Assembly: GCA_037178625.1 (NCBI GenBank)
Contig: JAWZXG010000073.1
Coordinates: 1 to 33,245 of the forward strand
From: Skeletonema tropicum
Taxonomy: Eukaryota; Bacillariophyta; Thalassiosirophyceae; Thalassiosirales; Thalassiosiraceae
Direction: 5' to 3'
Length of the DNA: 33,245 bases
The position numbers were made by a program, and so were the translations under genes. Below the pieces are notes generated by a model. The model had not been told where the DNA came from. It saw only the letters and a program-made list of their open reading frames with translations, and made no database searches. Shown here piece after piece: positions 30,677 through 33,245 of this stretch (within the stretch, counting starts at the first letter, position 1; each line of letters starts with the position of its first letter).

Positions 30677-30680
30677 ACGT

Positions 30681-31221
30681 AGACATAGTCTTAGTGTATT
30701 TGGTGCATGGTGATGTTCTGTTTTGTTGTTATGGTATGTAGGATAAATTAGTAGAATTGTATTGTGCACAATTTTACCAATTCAAAGTGTCTTTCTCGTG
30801 CTTGACAGTTTCTCTGGATTCTTCGCGGACGTGACAAAACTGACATACTCAGCCTCCGCCCGGCGCTTCTTTTCGTTTTTTTGGATTTTGCCACGTGTCG
30901 CTTCAACTTCATCAACACGTCATTATGTACAGCTGAGGTGTTGGTTCTCATTTGTCCGGTGACGCATGCATTTACATTCATCGATATTGTGTCCCATTTG
31001 TGACAAATTCAATTGACAAAAATTAGTCCGAATCGGTATACTTAATTATTTCTTCATCTATCCGTGTCTGGATTCTTTCTCTGTCTGACAGCGTGTTCCT
31101 CCTGCTTCGTTGACAGCAAATCGCTTCCGTCCACATCTCGCGGTCGATCTATTATTTTTTCATTGCAATCATAAAGTATTGTGTAAACCTTTCTACTTCT
31201 TATCAATCTAAGTACACAATC
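30681..31221. other. No gene recognised; upstream of X3
   Basis: Short frames only. TTTTACCAATTCA preceded by GTGCACAA (30764-30785) recurs near 31911-31930, and related sequence is found in the unit D flank. This region would contain the promoter of the X3 remnant. Confidence 0.4.
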
Positions 31222-31812
31222 ATGATAATTGGCAATACCGATGCGCTGCTGCCGCGACGTCAGCTGTTGGATCTAACACTAATGGCAAGGGTTCTCGTCA
31301 TTTGATGAGTAAACCTAGCGGCCGTAAGTGGCAGGCAAGCGCAAGTGCATCAAAGTCGGGCATCATCGACTGTGGCGGAGCTGTCTCATGTTGGACAAGA
31401 GCAGGAGACTAATGCCGATGGCGCGACTTCAAATGTTGGATGTAATGGCAATGGGTTTCGTCGTTTGATGAGTCAACCTTGCGGCCTTGAGCGTGTCGCA
31501 TGTTCTTCGAAGTCGGCCGATGCTTCGACCTCATCTACTTTGACGGAGTTGTCTCACACTCACAGCGGACTGAAACGGGGGCATGTTTCGAAGGAGGCTT
31601 CAACTTCTAACTGGAAATGGTATGAATATCCTTGGGCTACCATCCGCACAAACGATCCTATCTTCCGATCCATGGCAACATTTGTTGTTGACGAGAGTGA
31701 GAGAAAAAAGCTTGATAGCCTTCCTTTCAAAAACTATACATGCAGTCGTCACGCCGCCAAAGCAAAGCAACGAAGCTGGGTCCAAGGCCAAGTTCAAGTA
31801 CCAATCCAGTGA
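31222..31812 (+). pseudogene. Subtelomeric family X, member X3, frameshifted
   Basis: It starts MIIGNTDALL and, after a frame change, reads VGSNTNGKGSRHLMSKPSG. This parallels MKFGNTNP...VGSNGKGFRAV of X1. A second frame change near 31345 leads into an internal duplication: the NG-x-x-RxLMSxPxG segment appears again as GNGFRRLMSQPCG. The shared core YPWATIRTNDPIF follows, aligning with WRLVRTDDRIF of X1, and the frame ends at PIQ. The LL...EL block of X1 and X2 and the second exon are missing. It lies about 150 bp upstream of helicase copy D on the same strand, keeping the X-then-helicase order. Confidence 0.55.
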
Positions 31813-31961
31813 GTTTTGTTCCGCGGAAAGTTGTTCTTGTGTTGTGTCTCTAAATACTTTCACAGACTAACACTAACACAACCACAACACAATACATAAA
31901 ATCGTTCACTGCACAATTTTACCAATTCACCAGCTTGTCATGTACATGTATCATTGTGCTG

Positions 31962-32036
31962 CAAAAACACTACTAACTCGTTTTATTTGCATACCGATGC
32001 AAATGCATCCTTCCAATTCCAACGTAATGCGCACAG
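31962..32036 (+). other. Intron remnant of helicase copy D
   Basis: From AAAACACTACTAACTC onward this matches the intron of copy C and ends at the same acceptor, CACAG|CACGTGCCC. The first exon and the donor side are absent; homology begins inside the intron. The adjacent bases 31911-31930 repeat the TGCACAATTTTACCAATTCA motif seen at 30766. Confidence 0.65.
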
Positions 32037-32648
32037 CACGTGCCCATCCCTCCCTACGAGCAGATTTGCAACAAGGGATGCTGCACCGCATTATTCATGC
32101 CATTACAAATCGCTTACGCCATCACCATTCACCGCTGTCAAGGACTTGAAGCTGGATTCGACGAAGGAGACCGCTGGAACCGAATGATATTAGATCCGTC
32201 AGATGAGTTGTGGGAGATTAGCAAGAACCTTGGGACATTGTACGTGGCAACTAGCAGAGGCAAAACACTTGGTTCCAAAGATCAAGCATACCCAACGGAC
32301 AGTGCCATATACTGGACGGGAAACAGCGTTTCAACGAACCGAATTAAAAATTGCAAGAGAAAGCAAAATGGGCAGCTCTGCGAATCATACAAGAAGCGAG
32401 CTAAGTGGGTAGAATACTTGGAGGGAAAGGCAGAAGAGACGAAGACGAGGTATAGCAAGAGAAAGTTGGAAGAAATCACAAAAACAACGTACGCAGCAGC
32501 AATGAAGGGCGATTTCATCAAAGACAGGACAGACCTGACGGCCAGGATTACCGACATCATCACCAATCCAAACAAGAAGTGGAAAGAAGCGAAGAGGGAT
32601 CACGAGATCCCAAGTGATTACTTCGCAGCGTCTGCATCTGGTGATTAG
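32037..32648 (+). CDS. Pif1-like helicase C-terminal region, copy D (exon 2 only)
   Basis: The open frame covers HVPIPPYEQICNKGCC, PLQIAYAITIHRCQGLEAG (motif V), GTLYVATSRGKTLGS (motif VI) and the Lys/Glu-rich tail ending ASGD. It is very similar to copy C in protein sequence, with mostly conservative changes. Exon 1 is lost, so it is a 5'-truncated partial gene; the GTG at 32040 is not a credible natural start. It is transcribed toward the telomere, opposite to copies A-C, and lies 264 bp from the first telomeric repeat. Confidence 0.7.
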   Translation, partial: HVPIPPYEQICNKGCCTALFMPLQIAYAITIHRCQGLEAGFDEGDRWNRMILDPSDELWEISKNLGTLYVATSRGKTLGSKDQAYPTDSAIYWTGNSVSTNRIKNCKRKQNGQLCESYKKRAKWVEYLEGKAEETKTRYSKRKLEEITKTTYAAAMKGDFIKDRTDLTARITDIITNPNKKWKEAKRDHEIPSDYFAASASGD

Positions 32649-32911
32649 TAAAATGGATCGCTGCACGATTCTACAAAAAAAGAAAATTTCTCACGACGAT
32701 GAATACATCGACTAAATCCAGAGTCCGTCTGCATCAGGTCATTACATTAGTAAAATTGATCACTGCACAATTCTGCAAAAAAGACCATTTCTTACGTTGA
32801 AGAAATACAACAACTAAATCGACTAAAACCTGTGCAAAACCTGTATTTCTTTCTCGTAAAGACGGATTTAGACGCCAAAAAAGCGCATTTAGTACATTGA
32901 ATTTCTCGCTT
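32649..32911 (+). repeat. 3' flank of helicase unit D, cut by the telomere
   Basis: The last codons and flank are duplicated in tandem: 32631-32728 and 32729 to about 32825 both contain TCTGCATC, GTAAAAT(T/G)GATC and an A run. The flank then follows unit C through CCTGTATTTCTTTCTCGTA and AATTTCTCGCTTT, after which unit C continues for about 246 bp but unit D switches to TTAGGG repeats. Confidence 0.8.
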
Positions 32912-33245
32912 TTAGGGTTAGGGTTAGGGTTAGGGTTAGGGTTAGGGTTAGGGTTAGGGTTAGGGTTAGGGTTAGGGTTAGGGTTAGGGTTAGGGTTAGG
33001 GTTAGGGTTAGGGTTAGGGTTAGGGTTAGGGTTAGGGTTAGGGTTAGGGTTAGGGTTAGGGTTAGGGTTAGGGTTAGGGTTAGGGTTAGGGTTAGGGTTA
33101 GGGTTAGGGTTAGGGTTAGGGTTAGGGTTAGGGTTAGGGTTAGGGTTAGGGTTAGGGTTAGGGTTAGGGTTAGGGTTAGGGTTAGGGTTAGGGTTAGGGT
33201 TAGGGTTAGGGTTAGGGTTAGGGTTAGGGTTAGGGTTAGGGTTAG
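32912..33245 (+). repeat. Telomeric (TTAGGG)n array
   Basis: There are 55 perfect TTAGGG units plus TTAG, with no variants, to the end of the window. The G-rich strand runs 5' to 3' outward, as expected at a right chromosome end. TTAGGG is the telomere unit reported for diatoms among others. The lack of degenerate units at the inner edge fits a recently formed or healed end. Confidence 0.97.

Noticed and set aside
1..33245. tRNA or rRNA genes
   Set aside because: No cloverleaf with a GGTTCRANNCC-type box or any conserved rRNA segment was seen on either strand.

Overview
The window is the right-hand end of a eukaryotic chromosome, running from ordinary gene space through decayed repeats into a telomere. 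The last 334 bases are an uninterrupted TTAGGG array with the G-rich strand pointing out of the chromosome. Several families suggest a diatom, most likely a centric one of the Thalassiosira/Skeletonema/Cyclotella type: BspA-like leucine-rich-repeat proteins with a characteristic C-terminal tail, C/H-rich tandem repeats usually annotated as 'WRKY19-like', a Copia-type retroelement with a DGGANGG protease motif, and Pif1-like helicases. The organism assignment is inference from recalled families, not from a search.

Layout. Positions 1-4000 hold the end of a Ulp1-type SUMO protease gene, a row of small hairpins, fragments of LRR and C/H-repeat genes, and short repeats. Positions 4036-7824 encode the clearest intact gene, a single-pass receptor with a periplasmic-binding-like ectodomain, a kinase domain that keeps its catalytic residues, and a class III cyclase domain predicted to make cGMP. 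Positions 8015-14727 contain the tail of a second LRR gene and a tandem segmental duplication of about 2.6 kb. Copy 1 encodes an intact 779-aa protein with FHA-like and homeodomain-like segments. Copy 2 is a pseudogene with several frameshifts. A retroelement-like fragment lies between the copies.

Positions 16048-18546 are the protease-integrase part of a Copia-type element. The matching RNase H part occurs separately at 29182-30495, enclosed by inverted repeats that carry a GC-rich hairpin. From about 19.7 kb to the telomere the sequence is largely four copies (A-D) of one repeat unit. Each carries the C-terminal part of a Pif1-like helicase, with a conserved intron of 108-114 nt where complete. 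Copies B, C and D are each preceded on the same strand by a member of a small unrecognised gene family, here called X. Copies A and B are nearly identical and head-to-tail. Copy D runs directly into the telomeric repeat partway through its 3' flank.

The main candidate for something undescribed is this subtelomeric X + Pif1-C-terminal unit. In position and arrangement it recalls telomere-linked helicase elements of fungi (yeast Y', TLO/TLH genes), but the helicase family differs and the nucleotide-binding half is missing from every copy seen here. Whether the units are mobile, functional or passively amplified cannot be decided from this window.
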